A stretch of 45,285 nucleotides of DNA from a virus, in the IMG/VR virus record IMGVR_UViG_3300031885_000034, positions 1 through 45,285 of that record, one strand, 5' to 3'. Made by a program: the position numbers and the translations under genes. This document shows positions 32,553-39,908 of this stretch, piece after piece. Position 1 is the stretch's first letter; each line of letters starts with the position of its first letter. Below the pieces are notes generated by a model. It saw only the letters and a list, made by a program, of their open reading frames with translations, did no database searches and was not told the origin of the DNA.

Positions 32553-33007
32553 GTCTTCACCTTCGGAACCCACTCGCCGTTCTTCAGCTCGCTCTTCTTG
32601 CTGTTGCAGTCATAGCACAAGCTCCCAGGGTTGTCGCCGCTGCATATCGTTCCGCCGCATTCCGGGCAGCGTGGGCTCGAATCATGGTCTCTGTAGAACA
32701 GCCCCTCGTGGTCAAACTGCCTGTAACCGTTGGCCCACATCTCCTGCGTTCCTTCTGTAAGGAACTTTCTCTTCTCTTCTTGTTTCTCGGCGCACCTTAC
32801 CCTCCACTTGCACGCCTGGCGGTGGATGCACCCAACATCTCCGATGCACGTTGGCTCAGGGTAACCTTCTCTCATCGGTGGCGCAAACTTCTCCGTCCAC
32901 ATGTCTGTGTGCTGCTTGCACCTTGTGCAGTCCTGACAGGCACTACCCATGTAGCCATGCTTCTCAACGTCTTCGCCGTATTGGCATCTTACACACGTTT
33001 TGTTCAT
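32549..33007 (-). CDS. Cysteine-rich protein with several metal-binding sites, first gene of the minus operon
   Basis: 152 residues. Successive clusters CVRCQYG, CQDCTRC, CIGDVGCIHRQACKW, RCPECGGTIC and CYDCNSKK indicate two or three zinc or iron-sulfur sites. The CxDVGC and CKW parts resemble iron-sulfur patterns as much as zinc ones. The start at 33007 leaves a TATA-like box (33065-33074) at the right distance. The in-frame ATG inside that box is unlikely. Confidence 0.6.
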   Translation of the reverse strand: MNKTCVRCQYGEDVEKHGYMGSACQDCTRCKQHTDMWTEKFAPPMREGYPEPTCIGDVGCIHRQACKWRVRCAEKQEEKRKFLTEGTQEMWANGYRQFDHEGLFYRDHDSSPRCPECGGTICSGDNPGSLCYDCNSKKSELKNGEWVPKVKT

Positions 33008-33064
33008 TCTTACACACACTCTCTTCGAGGTCCGGAAGCTACGCTTCCCTTCACCTCTACATAT

Positions 33065-33074
33065 CATATATATG
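33065..33074 (-). promoter_or_regulatory. TATA-like promoter of the minus operon
   Basis: CATATATATG, palindromic, about 60 bases upstream of the first operon start at 33007. Transcription from near 33037 would give a short leader. Confidence 0.4.
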
Positions 33075-33154
33075 GTTCTAGCTTAATATACTCTTGTATT
33101 GCGTTATTAAGGTACAACGATGTTTCGACATACTTTAATAGGTGGTTCGCGTTG

Positions 33155-33508
33155 TTAGTAGGGCATGTATTTATTTTCAAGCAAATCGTTTATCATCTTA
33201 ACAACAACCCTATTCATCGGATGACCATGAACTGCGCACCACTCCCGAAATCGACCCAGCTGTTCCTCACTGATGTAAACGTTCATCTGCGCTTTCATCG
33301 ATACATACTTGAAAAGAGTGCTACGTTTTTCATTCGGTTTGAGAGGATGAGAATATTCGGTATGCAGTTTTACATGACAGACGCGATGCACCAAAACCAT
33401 GATTTCTGGATGATAAGATGTGTGGTGGCGAACCGCGTCTTCGGGCACAATTGGCTGTTTACAGTATTCACACATCATCTCGATGCCTCTCAAACCTTTT
33501 CCTGACAT
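33155..33508 (-). CDS. HNH-like zinc domain fused to a ribbon-helix-helix domain
   Basis: 117 residues. The N-terminal half has CEYCKQPIVPEDAVRHHTSY, then HP and a CHVKLH end (C13, C16, H28, H29, C44, H45, H49), the metal-binding pattern of phage HNH domains. The C-terminal half (MNVYISEEQLGRFREWC, HPMNRVVVKMINDLLENK) is a CopG/Arc-type ribbon-helix-helix. The fusion may be a DNA-targeted nuclease or, if catalysis is lost, a repressor. The ATG at 33508 has GGAG at correct spacing. Own promoter at 33550. Confidence 0.65.
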   Translation of the reverse strand: MSGKGLRGIEMMCEYCKQPIVPEDAVRHHTSYHPEIMVLVHRVCHVKLHTEYSHPLKPNEKRSTLFKYVSMKAQMNVYISEEQLGRFREWCAVHGHPMNRVVVKMINDLLENKYMPY

Positions 33509-33549
33509 TTTCAACTCCGCCTGTTTCACTGTCTATATACTGATGGTAA

Positions 33550-33559
33550 GTTATATAAC
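33550..33559 (-). promoter_or_regulatory. TATA-like promoter of the HNH/RHH gene
   Basis: GTTATATAAC, a perfect palindrome. A start about 25 bases downstream on the minus strand (near 33524) leaves a 15-base leader holding the GGAG site. A second box, CTATATAC, lies at 33532-33539. Confidence 0.45.
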
Positions 33560-33844
33560 CTTGTATTTGGTTAGTAAGAAGTGCACGAATAAATGCGGGT
33601 TATTAGTAAGGTTCACCATCGTGTGCTATATACAGCTACACCTCGGAACGTACGTACTACTACTACCACTATAACGAAATATGTTATTGTATGGTATATA
33701 CCCACGATTTGATACACGGCATCTTTTTGAAACCCTTGATACCGGGTGCCTGCTGTGAGAAGCAGAGATTCGTATATACTCGTATTGAAAACACTCCTAA
33801 CATCCTTCACAAACACGCGTGAAGTTATTAAACCAATACCAAGG
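33560..33844. other. Intergenic control region between divergent blocks
   Basis: No convincing gene. A minus-strand open frame across 33613-33987 has low-complexity valine-rich sequence, no ribosome binding site and overlaps the promoter at 33845, so I leave it out. Several TATATAC-type boxes occur (near 33625, 33696 and 33772), as well as a short inverted repeat CTTCAC/GTGAAG near 33805-33823. It probably holds overlapping promoters for the divergent early blocks. Confidence 0.4.
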
Positions 33845-33852
33845 TTTATATT
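33845..33852 (+). promoter_or_regulatory. TATA-like promoter of the structured leader RNA
   Basis: TTTATATT with an upstream AACCAATACCAAGG stretch fits an archaeal BRE/TATA pair. Predicted start is a G around 33874-33876. Confidence 0.5.
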
Positions 33853-33874
33853 GTTGTACCTGTTATGGGTAATG

Positions 33875-34290
33875 GGAGTAGGTGTGTAACCACTTGCTTC
33901 AGATGCAACTCGAAAGGAAAAGCGGGATACAACACCGTAACCTTCGGCAGAGATAGAACGGAGCCGGAAAGTAACTGATGTGGTCAACCGAGCAATCGGC
34001 CCGGGTGTGTGACCGTAGGGTGAAGAGCTGATGATTCAGCTTAGCGGCTGAACTGGACGCGATACGGTTTCGTTCGACATCCACCGGCAGTCGGTGCGCG
34101 CCCCGTTCCGGATTTCGAGCTGCGTTTCGCCCAACGGTAACCAAAGGGACGAACTGCACGCTGGTCATCACGGTGCAACTCCGTGCATGCCCACCATGGG
34201 CGTGTGAGGTAAGACTATCCGAACCAGAGCAACCGTAACAGTCACCGTCCTGGTTGCAACCGCTGGGCGAATCAGAGTCATAGGAGTGAG
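33875..34290 (+). ncRNA. Candidate structured leader RNA, about 400 nt
   Basis: No open frame with a ribosome binding site covers this GC-rich stretch. Clear stems in order: GGTCA/TGACC (33982-33986 with 34010-34014) enclosing CCGA-GCAA-TCGG (33988-33999, a GNRA tetraloop), AGCTGA-TGAT-TCAGCT (34026-34041), CACCG/CGGTG (34082-34096), CACGG/CCGTG (34169-34185), GCCCA-CCA-TGGGC (34189-34201) and GCAACC/GGTTGC (34229-34257). A TATA-like box lies upstream and the SprT-like gene starts 3 bases after the end. It could be an independent RNA, a long regulatory leader or a mobile ribozyme. I could not match it to RNase P, SRP RNA, or group I or II introns. Confidence 0.5.
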
Positions 34291-34293
34291 AGA

Positions 34294-35019
34294 GTGAGCA
34301 AAAATTTAGAAGGCATGAACCGAACGGAGAGCAAGCTGTACCGCTTGCAGCTCGAAGTGCTTAAAGAGGCACGCTGGAACAAGATGCTTCAGAGGGTTGA
34401 CTTTGGTAAGGAGCTCAACCCTTATGAACCGGTGCCGATAAAGCTCTTTCGAAGCAAAGCACATCTAGCAATAGCCTGGAGCGAAAGAATTGAGTTTCAG
34501 AAAGACTATGCCAAGCGTTCGGATTATACTGACCTGCTCCACACGATGAGGCATGAGATGATTCATACGTTGCTCGGGCAGAATCAAATCAGTGATTCGC
34601 ATGGTGCGCTGTTTAAGACATGTTGCTCGATAGTTGGACTCCATAATCCGAATTCGAAGGAAGCGGAATGGAAGTACAAGTACGTCTGCACCGTATGTGG
34701 CTGGTGGCAGAAACAAACGACGAAGCAAGAAAGCGTTCGTTGCGGTCACTGCTTTAAGCGGATGGTAACACAAACCGACTATGACAAGCTTAAGCAGATG
34801 GTAAAGTTGAACTGCAAGGCGTTCCCAGTTAAGCTTGAAGACTACATCGTGATGAAGGTTGAAGTTGATAACGGAAGCTGGATGAAGCTCAAGAGCGGAA
34901 AAGACGGAGGGCCAACTACTCTCGTACCTCCCCCAGAAGTACATGACGCGTCGGTTATACACACACCCTCCGTCTCCGCAATTCCATCCGTTAGTAAAAG
35001 CATGGAGGGAAATACATGA
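34294..35019 (+). CDS. SprT-like zinc metalloprotease domain protein
   Basis: 241 residues. RHEMIHTLLGQ gives the HExxH site (H87, E88, H91) and H103 in SDSHGALFK is the likely third ligand, as in SprT/Spartan. A C-terminal zinc ribbon follows: C132/C135 and C150/C153. SprT-family proteins cleave DNA-protein crosslinks or chromatin proteins in cells. In viruses the substrate is unknown. GTG start with GGAGTGA upstream. First gene of the right plus block, directly behind the structured RNA. Confidence 0.85.
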   Translation: MSKNLEGMNRTESKLYRLQLEVLKEARWNKMLQRVDFGKELNPYEPVPIKLFRSKAHLAIAWSERIEFQKDYAKRSDYTDLLHTMRHEMIHTLLGQNQISDSHGALFKTCCSIVGLHNPNSKEAEWKYKYVCTVCGWWQKQTTKQESVRCGHCFKRMVTQTDYDKLKQMVKLNCKAFPVKLEDYIVMKVEVDNGSWMKLKSGKDGGPTTLVPPPEVHDASVIHTPSVSAIPSVSKSMEGNT

Positions 35020-35129
35020 GATTTATTAACTCATCCAAAGAATTCATGTCCTCGAACATCGATTGGAGGTCAGGACTAGCTTCAACTAGTCTGGAGTGTG
35101 AGAGCGATTGGCAGAACAGCAGAACGTGA
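35016..35129 (+). CDS. Possible 37-residue protein
   Basis: Starts with ATG overlapping the SprT stop, with GGAGGGA at ideal spacing. It runs into the DUF932-like gene and ends 22 bases inside it. Sequence starts MRFINSSKEFMSSNIDWRSG. No homology recognised. It may serve translational coupling. Confidence 0.35.
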   Translation: MRFINSSKEFMSSNIDWRSGLASTSLECESDWQNSRT

Positions 35130-36187
35130 TTCAGCATGAGTCAGGGCTGCGGTTCATTGAGCCCGAATACCCGTTTGCGCGGAATTCGGGTAATGACATG
35201 AGCTGCTGGGGCGCAAGGCTAAACAACCCTCAATTTATCGACGTTGAGGGGTTGGGCAAGCGAATGAATGAACTCGACAGTGTCGAGGAACGGAGCGTCT
35301 ACATTCAGGGCAAGAACCCTCATATCGGTGTGGAAGGCTCTGCAATAGACCCGAAGCACAAGGCAATCGTAAGCACGAAGTCGGGTAAGCTGTACAGCAT
35401 CGTGAAGAAGGATTGGCAACCCATCAACGACATCGAGATGGTGAAGCCCCTGTATGACCTGGCTTTGGAAAGAAAGCTGAAGCCCGTCGGAAGATTCGAT
35501 GAAGTGGGAACCGGCAGTACACGAGGACACGTTGTTCTTGCTAACCCGGACTTCACCGTGCAGCTTTTGAAGGAGCACGACGACCCGATAATGCTCGGCG
35601 TGAGCATCCAGAACAGCTACAACACCGACTTCACATGCGGAGCGGAGATTTTCGGTATCAGGATGGTGTGTTCGAACTACTGCCTTTGGGGAGCGTTGCT
35701 CGGAAAGATTCGCTTCAGCCACAAGAAGGAGATTGACGGGATAGTAGAATCATACACCGAGCTGGTAGAGAACCTGTTGGATGGAATCCCAACCCTCTCG
35801 GACAAGGTGCAAGCTGCAATGAACGTTGTGATAGCTGAGAGCAACGTTGAAGACCTTCTCTGGGGACTCAGCTTTCCGAAGCGCGGCATCGATGAGATAG
35901 CTGCGGACGTCTCGGCATTCGAGCCGATGGTGAAGACCGTTGGTCTGAACGCATGGACGCTGTACAACGCGAGCACAGCGTGGCTGTCGTATAGGGCGAA
36001 GGGTTCAGAACGTCTAAGCTCAACGACGTACTACACGCGAAAGGCAACAGACCTGCTCACCGTAGGATACGATGCCCTGCTCGACAGAGGAATCGAAGCG
36101 CACAAGAAGTACACCGAAGCTCTCGAGCAACAGCGCAAGGAAGCACAACTGCTCAAGGAGGCAATGATTGCAAAGAAGGTGGCTTGA
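35108..36187 (+). CDS. DUF932 family protein
   Basis: 359 residues, close to the usual size of this phage/plasmid family. Family features are HVVLANPDFTVQLLKEHDDP, IMLGVSIQNSYNTDF and FGIRMVCSNYCLW. Members are common in phage early regions, and their biochemical role is not established. TTG start with GGAG upstream. It is followed without gap by the next gene. Confidence 0.75.
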   Translation: MAEQQNVIQHESGLRFIEPEYPFARNSGNDMSCWGARLNNPQFIDVEGLGKRMNELDSVEERSVYIQGKNPHIGVEGSAIDPKHKAIVSTKSGKLYSIVKKDWQPINDIEMVKPLYDLALERKLKPVGRFDEVGTGSTRGHVVLANPDFTVQLLKEHDDPIMLGVSIQNSYNTDFTCGAEIFGIRMVCSNYCLWGALLGKIRFSHKKEIDGIVESYTELVENLLDGIPTLSDKVQAAMNVVIAESNVEDLLWGLSFPKRGIDEIAADVSAFEPMVKTVGLNAWTLYNASTAWLSYRAKGSERLSSTTYYTRKATDLLTVGYDALLDRGIEAHKKYTEALEQQRKEAQLLKEAMIAKKVA

Positions 36188-36481
36188 GTGGCGTCCTCTC
36201 AGCCAGCCACTCAGCAAGATGTTACGGCGGATTCGGTGCCCGCCGTACAACTCATTTTCGGCGACATGGGACTGCAGCTAGTGCTCATGCACGTAGAAGC
36301 AGTGAAGGTTCCGAACCCGAAGTTCAACCAGCCACCAATCGAAGGATTCGACCTCACGTTGAAGACAATCGTGACGTGTGACGATTTCAAGAGCTTGGTG
36401 CAACTGCTCAGCGGACATAAGATGAACGCGAAGTTCATCAGTGAGAAGGAAGCGCTCGAAGAGCAGGGGGCGGAGGAATGA
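36188..36481 (+). CDS. Small protein downstream of the DUF932-like gene
   Basis: 97 residues, GTG directly after the previous stop. Contains LIFGDMGLQLVLMHVEAV and an acidic tail. No family recognised. Co-transcribed and probably functionally linked with its neighbour. Confidence 0.55.
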   Translation: MASSQPATQQDVTADSVPAVQLIFGDMGLQLVLMHVEAVKVPNPKFNQPPIEGFDLTLKTIVTCDDFKSLVQLLSGHKMNAKFISEKEALEEQGAEE

Positions 36482-36801
36482 CGCTGAAGAAGCATATGCA
36501 CGCATGCTACAAGTGTGAGCACTGCAGTTCTGGCGAACGCTGCAAGATAGCAGCAGTACTTCGATGCTACTACAACCCAACGGAGTTTGGTAATATCGCA
36601 CCGCTCCCACATGAACGACCACCGCTTAGGATGTTCAAGCGGAGAACGGAGCAAAGAGTGTTCCTTGCCGACTTTATCGGAAAGTTGGAGGACGGCATTT
36701 CATGTCTTGCTTGCGATGCAGTCACATCAGCAGATACACTCGTCTGTAATATCTGCGCAGCAAAGCTGGGTGCAAAGCTGGTGGAGGTGAAGGAATCATG
36801 A
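36478..36801 (+). CDS. Two-site zinc-binding protein
   Basis: 107 residues, ATG overlapping the previous stop. N-terminal CYKCEHCSSGERC and C-terminal CLACDAVTSADTLVCNIC form two cysteine clusters. The C-terminal one is a standard zinc ribbon. Function unknown. Confidence 0.6.
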   Translation: MTLKKHMHACYKCEHCSSGERCKIAAVLRCYYNPTEFGNIAPLPHERPPLRMFKRRTEQRVFLADFIGKLEDGISCLACDAVTSADTLVCNICAAKLGAKLVEVKES

Positions 36802-37289
36802 GCATGCCAGGAGGAATAGACTGGGAAAGGGTTGCAGAGCTAATCGAAAACGGTATAAAATGGATTAACAAGAAGCAACCAAAGGGCGCAATTCTCCAGC
36901 ACCACGGAATTCATGCCAGCGTGTCCGAACTGCATATATCGCTCGGAACCGGGTTTTCCCCCATCAACAGCGGTGGGGTTGTTATTGTTTTCGATATCGG
37001 CATCCGGCGGCTCTTTTCAAATAAAGCTTGCAAGAGGTTGGAAAAGTTAGTGAAAGATGCTGGCGGGGAAGTCGTGGGTAGATGGAACGGCGTAGGCTGC
37101 GGTTCATTTTCTATCGCCATTAGCAACGAGTACAGAGGGCTGAAAACAGCTGTAAACAACTACGGGAAAATGTGCCCGAAGCATAAAACCGTTTTCTGCG
37201 GTTGGCAAGGAACAACCAAGGATGAAAAGGCTTGTAACTGGTTTTCGGAGGGTTACAGGAAGGTAAAGAAACCGGAAGGGTGGAGTTGA
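36798..37289 (+). CDS. Protein of unknown function
   Basis: 163 residues, GGAGGTGA before the ATG. Mixed alpha/beta (SVSELHISLGTGF, GGVVIVFDIGIRR), with a later CPKHKTVFCGW. A second ATG lies 6 bases on. No family recognised. Confidence 0.55.
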   Translation: MSMPGGIDWERVAELIENGIKWINKKQPKGAILQHHGIHASVSELHISLGTGFSPINSGGVVIVFDIGIRRLFSNKACKRLEKLVKDAGGEVVGRWNGVGCGSFSIAISNEYRGLKTAVNNYGKMCPKHKTVFCGWQGTTKDEKACNWFSEGYRKVKKPEGWS

Positions 37290-37295
37290 GAAGTA

Positions 37296-37484
37296 ATGAG
37301 CGATGATATAGAGAAAGACCTCTTCAAAGCCCTGTCCAAAGCAAAGCGAGCGTTTGAGGAGTTCGTAGAGAAGGATGGATGGGACTTAGATTTGGAGTTA
37401 TCGTTCTCCGTTCGGGAGCTCGACTGTGAAGGAAGAACACTGCGGAGAATTACCTTAGACAACGAGGAGAAGGTGAACCGATGA
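37296..37484 (+). CDS. Small acidic protein
   Basis: 62 residues (LFKALSKAKRAFEEFVEKDG, LDLELSFSVRELDCEG) ending NEEKVNR. Its last codons contain GGAGAAGGTGAA, which is the ribosome binding site of the next gene. Function unknown. Confidence 0.55.
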   Translation: MSDDIEKDLFKALSKAKRAFEEFVEKDGWDLDLELSFSVRELDCEGRTLRRITLDNEEKVNR

Positions 37485-37591
37485 ACTGCCCCAAGTGCGG
37501 GAGCGAGATGGAGAAAGAAGCAGATTGGCCCGACGAGGAGATACATTGGCATTGTTCAACCTGCGGTCACGAGGCGAAGGTGGAACCATGA
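37481..37591 (+). CDS. 36-residue micro zinc ribbon
   Basis: MNCPKCGSEME at the start and HCSTCGHEAKVEP at the end make one four-cysteine ribbon with almost nothing else. The ATG overlaps the previous stop. The codons of the C-terminal EAKVE contain GAAGGTGG, serving the next start. Confidence 0.65.
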   Translation: MNCPKCGSEMEKEADWPDEEIHWHCSTCGHEAKVEP

Positions 37592-37698
37592 TTACTTGCA
37601 GATGTGGAAAGAAGTTTCGTACAATCGGAAGTTTCACAAAACATTATGACCGGTGTTCAAAATACCCGAAGGTAGGCGGTGAGAAGTCTGTCCACTAA
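37588..37698 (+). CDS. 36-residue C2HC zinc finger
   Basis: MITCRCGKKFRTIGSF followed by KHYDRC: C-x-C, H and C in classic finger spacing. ATG overlaps the previous stop as ATGA. A longer in-frame start upstream lies inside the previous gene and is unlikely. Confidence 0.6.
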   Translation: MITCRCGKKFRTIGSFTKHYDRCSKYPKVGGEKSVH

Positions 37699-37819
37699 GA
37701 AGGGGAAGGCGAAGCCGAATTTTCCTGAATGCTACGGCACATCGAGAGATGATGATGAATGTGAGGATTGTCCCTGGGCCGGAGACTGTCTTATGAAATC
37801 GGAGGTCGAGAAACCATGA
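37679..37819 (+). CDS. 46-residue cysteine-cluster protein
   Basis: GTG start with GTAGGCGGTG context, overlapping the previous gene by 20 bases. FPECYGTSRDDDECEDC and WAGDC give four cysteines in a C-x9-C-x2-C-x5-C pattern, which could bind zinc or an iron-sulfur cluster. The gene is inferred from tight packing (ATGA overlap with the next gene). Confidence 0.5.
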   Translation: MRSLSTKKGKAKPNFPECYGTSRDDDECEDCPWAGDCLMKSEVEKP

Positions 37820-38163
37820 AGTGCCCTAAGTGCGGGAGCGAGACGAACGACTTCTACTTAGAACGAATGTGTGTGCTTCACGGAAGACGAGATTGCATCC
37901 ATTATCGTTGCTCTTGCGGATTTGATGAAGGTCACGAAGAGAAGGTAGACAGATGCAAGGATTGTGTCAATGAGTTCATTCTCGAAGACCCAAATCCGTG
38001 TTGTGATTGCGTTCGACGCGGATATGGTAGCAACGACCATTACCGTCAAAGAGGGAAGATGGGCGGTACAGTGATTGATGCGCCCGTCCGAAAGACGAAA
38101 AGGCGGGCGTTGCTAGATATGGTCATCACCGGAGACGGATACTGGAAGAAGCGTAGGCGGTGA
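37816..38163 (+). CDS. Double zinc-ribbon protein of the CPKCGSE family
   Basis: 115 residues. MKCPKCGSETND with YRCSCGFDEGHEEKV forms the family ribbon. A second cluster CKDCVNEF ... CCDCVRRGYG follows, then a basic tail (KKRRR). The fusion suggests growth by joining two small modules. ATG overlaps the previous stop. Confidence 0.65.
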   Translation: MKCPKCGSETNDFYLERMCVLHGRRDCIHYRCSCGFDEGHEEKVDRCKDCVNEFILEDPNPCCDCVRRGYGSNDHYRQRGKMGGTVIDAPVRKTKRRALLDMVITGDGYWKKRRR

Positions 38164-38169
38164 GAAGAA

Positions 38170-38592
38170 ATGAAACTGTATCTAGCACACCCATTTAGAA
38201 GCAGAGTAGATGTTCGGAAAATTGAACTCGAGCTAGAAGCAAGGCTTGGTATTGAACTCGACAACCCATTCTACGATGTCAAGCGTCCTGATGTCGAAGC
38301 AGTAGACACCAATCAGAAGAAGGCATGGGACTGCGACTTCAAAGCAGTCGTGGAAGGCGACATCGCTAGAATTGAAGCTGCAGACGGAATTGTTGCACTC
38401 CTGAATCATGAGCTTTCAATCGGCACAATCATGGAGATTGTGTACGCAAAGATGGCTCACAAGGTCATTTTTGTCATCGACGGTCGGGGCGTAGCTGGAC
38501 ATCCTTGGGTGCGATATCACGCAAAAGCAATTTTCGACGGCTGGGAAGCGTTTGCCGAGTATATGCTGGAGAATGAAGAGAATGTCACGTAA
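38170..38592 (+). CDS. Nucleoside 2-deoxyribosyltransferase-like protein
   Basis: 140 residues. KLYLAHPFRSR at the N-terminus, a VEGDIARIEAADGIVALL segment and SIGTIMEIVYA with the conserved Glu match the deoxyribosyltransferase-like fold. True enzymes swap bases on deoxyribonucleosides, and many phage members are only predicted. With QueF in the same block a role in modified nucleotide handling is conceivable, but this is inference. Confidence 0.7.
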   Translation: MKLYLAHPFRSRVDVRKIELELEARLGIELDNPFYDVKRPDVEAVDTNQKKAWDCDFKAVVEGDIARIEAADGIVALLNHELSIGTIMEIVYAKMAHKVIFVIDGRGVAGHPWVRYHAKAIFDGWEAFAEYMLENEENVT

Positions 38593-38740
38593 GGAGGAAC
38601 CCGAGCGACAAAAGACTGGTCGATTCAAGGCGCTGAAGGTTGGTTCAACACCAATACGCTGTGGATGCGGCTGGAGCGGCTCTTCTTCAGCTTGGGCAGA
38701 ACACAGACGAACAGCACATGGTGAGGTGAAGAAGAAATGA
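38582..38740 (+). CDS. 52-residue zinc-finger-like protein
   Basis: RCGCGWSGSSSAWAEHRRTA followed by H gives C-x-C and two histidines at C2H2 spacing. ATG lies inside the end of the previous gene (11-base overlap). Basic ends (MSRKEEPERQK and EVKKK) suit nucleic-acid binding. Confidence 0.55.
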   Translation: MSRKEEPERQKTGRFKALKVGSTPIRCGCGWSGSSSAWAEHRRTAHGEVKKK

Positions 38741-38883
38741 GCGGACCAAGACCACCGGCGTGCCTGCCGACAGTGGAAGACAGAGTGTGTGAGCTAGAAA
38801 CGAAGCAGAAGATAGCGGATGAACATATGAGCGAACTCATCCAGCGCGTCAAGACGCTTGAGGCAAAAAGGGTGAAGCGATGA
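38737..38883 (+). CDS. 48-residue coiled-coil protein
   Basis: ATG overlapping the previous stop as ATGA. TVEDRVCELETKQKIADEH and MSELIQRVKTLEAK form a continuous heptad helix. Probably a small oligomer. Function unknown. Confidence 0.5.
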   Translation: MSGPRPPACLPTVEDRVCELETKQKIADEHMSELIQRVKTLEAKRVKR

Positions 38884-39629
38884 TAGTTGAAATCAGACTT
38901 GCGCGACCGAATGAAGAGAATACAATACAAGGACTCTTCAACCATAAGTGTGCGATAGCAGAGCTCGGGGGTTTCACCTTCCTTGATGCAATCAAGCATC
39001 AGGTGAGAGACAATATGTTTAAGCCATCGCTTTTCGTTGCAATTGATGACGAAGGCACAATGGTTGGGTGTGCCGAGATAGGAGGACGGAAGCAAGCGCA
39101 CGTAGCTCATCACGGCAAGGTGATGGTTCATACGGAGTTCAGACGGAGAGGAATCGGGTCTGCACTATACATGGTTCAAATTCTTCAATGTCTCCTTGAA
39201 GGACGGAGAAAGGTTCAGGACACAGTTGTCGGAGATAACCCTGTGATGCATTCACTCCTTCCAGCATTCGGGTACACGAAAGAGGGTGAATTGAAGAGAC
39301 AAACAGCAAGTGGAAAAGATATCGTGCTCTATGCAACGTATATGGATGATGTGCTACTGCTTGACAAGCAAGTTGAATTCCTCCGCAGCAGGAAGGAGAA
39401 GTTCCAGTTCCAGATTTTGAAGACGGGTTACACATTGGATTTGCTTGCGAAGAATGAGGAGATTTACCGTAAGCATGAAATTGTGTTCACGCCAACTGCG
39501 ACATCATTGATGATGAACATGCGTCTAGATGTGCGCGTAGCGGAAGGCGAGCTTATGAAGAAACCGGAGGTGAAGGAATGGAATACACCGAAAATGGAAA
39601 AAACAACGGAACAATCACACTTGCCATAG
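38880..39629 (+). CDS. GNAT-family acetyltransferase
   Basis: 249 residues. The acetyl-CoA loop KVMVHTEFRRRGIGSALY and the upstream LFVAIDDEGTMVGCAEIGG strand are clear GNAT signs in the first 140 residues. The C-terminal 100 residues (FLRSRKEKFQFQILKTGYTL onward) are an extra domain. Substrate unknown: viral GNATs may acetylate proteins, nucleotides or host factors. Overlaps both neighbours. Confidence 0.75.
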   Translation: MIVEIRLARPNEENTIQGLFNHKCAIAELGGFTFLDAIKHQVRDNMFKPSLFVAIDDEGTMVGCAEIGGRKQAHVAHHGKVMVHTEFRRRGIGSALYMVQILQCLLEGRRKVQDTVVGDNPVMHSLLPAFGYTKEGELKRQTASGKDIVLYATYMDDVLLLDKQVEFLRSRKEKFQFQILKTGYTLDLLAKNEEIYRKHEIVFTPTATSLMMNMRLDVRVAEGELMKKPEVKEWNTPKMEKTTEQSHLP

Positions 39630-39796
39630 ATGGCGGATGGATGAAAGTCATCTGGAAGAATAGAGCGGATACATACGAGACCGTGCTAGCTGTTCCGCTT
39701 GAGCTTGTTGCACACTTTGCTGCAGAAGCTATTCCAGAGGAGTACAAGAAGGAGGTAATCACGGATGGGGCAAGAGGAAAAACCACTCGTCTGTAA
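39578..39796 (+). CDS. Small beta protein
   Basis: 72 residues. ATG preceded by GGAGGTGAAGG, overlapping the GNAT gene by 52 bases. Sequence NGTITLAIDGGWMKVIWKN suggests a small beta sheet. No family recognised. Confidence 0.55.
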   Translation: MEYTENGKNNGTITLAIDGGWMKVIWKNRADTYETVLAVPLELVAHFAAEAIPEEYKKEVITDGARGKTTRL

Positions 39797-39908
39797 AGAG
39801 TGTAAGAGTTTCGTCGGATGGTACAGCAAGTATTGTATCGAGAAACAAACCCCAGTTAAACCCAATGCACCAGCGTGTGAGAAAGGAGAGAGAAGATGGC
39901 ATGGATAA
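39765..39908 (+). CDS. 47-residue zinc-ribbon-like protein
   Basis: AAGGAGGTAATC gives an excellent ribosome binding site. LVCKECKSFVGWYSKYC with a later APAC provides four cysteines. It overlaps both neighbours. Confidence 0.6.
   Translation: MGQEEKPLVCKECKSFVGWYSKYCIEKQTPVKPNAPACEKGERRWHG

Noticed and set aside
32684-33505. Plus-strand open frame of 273 residues over the minus operon
   Set aside because: It covers the coupled minus genes and their promoter. Cysteine-cluster conservation and binding sites support the minus strand.
33613-33987. Minus-strand 124-residue open frame in the control region
   Set aside because: Low-complexity valine run, no binding site, and overlap with the promoter and structured RNA.
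33875-34290. RNase P RNA, SRP RNA, tRNA, group I or II intron
   Set aside because: I looked for the conserved GGAAGUC/ACAGAA pair, SRP domain, T-loop, group I P/Q/R/S elements and group II domain V. None was convincing.
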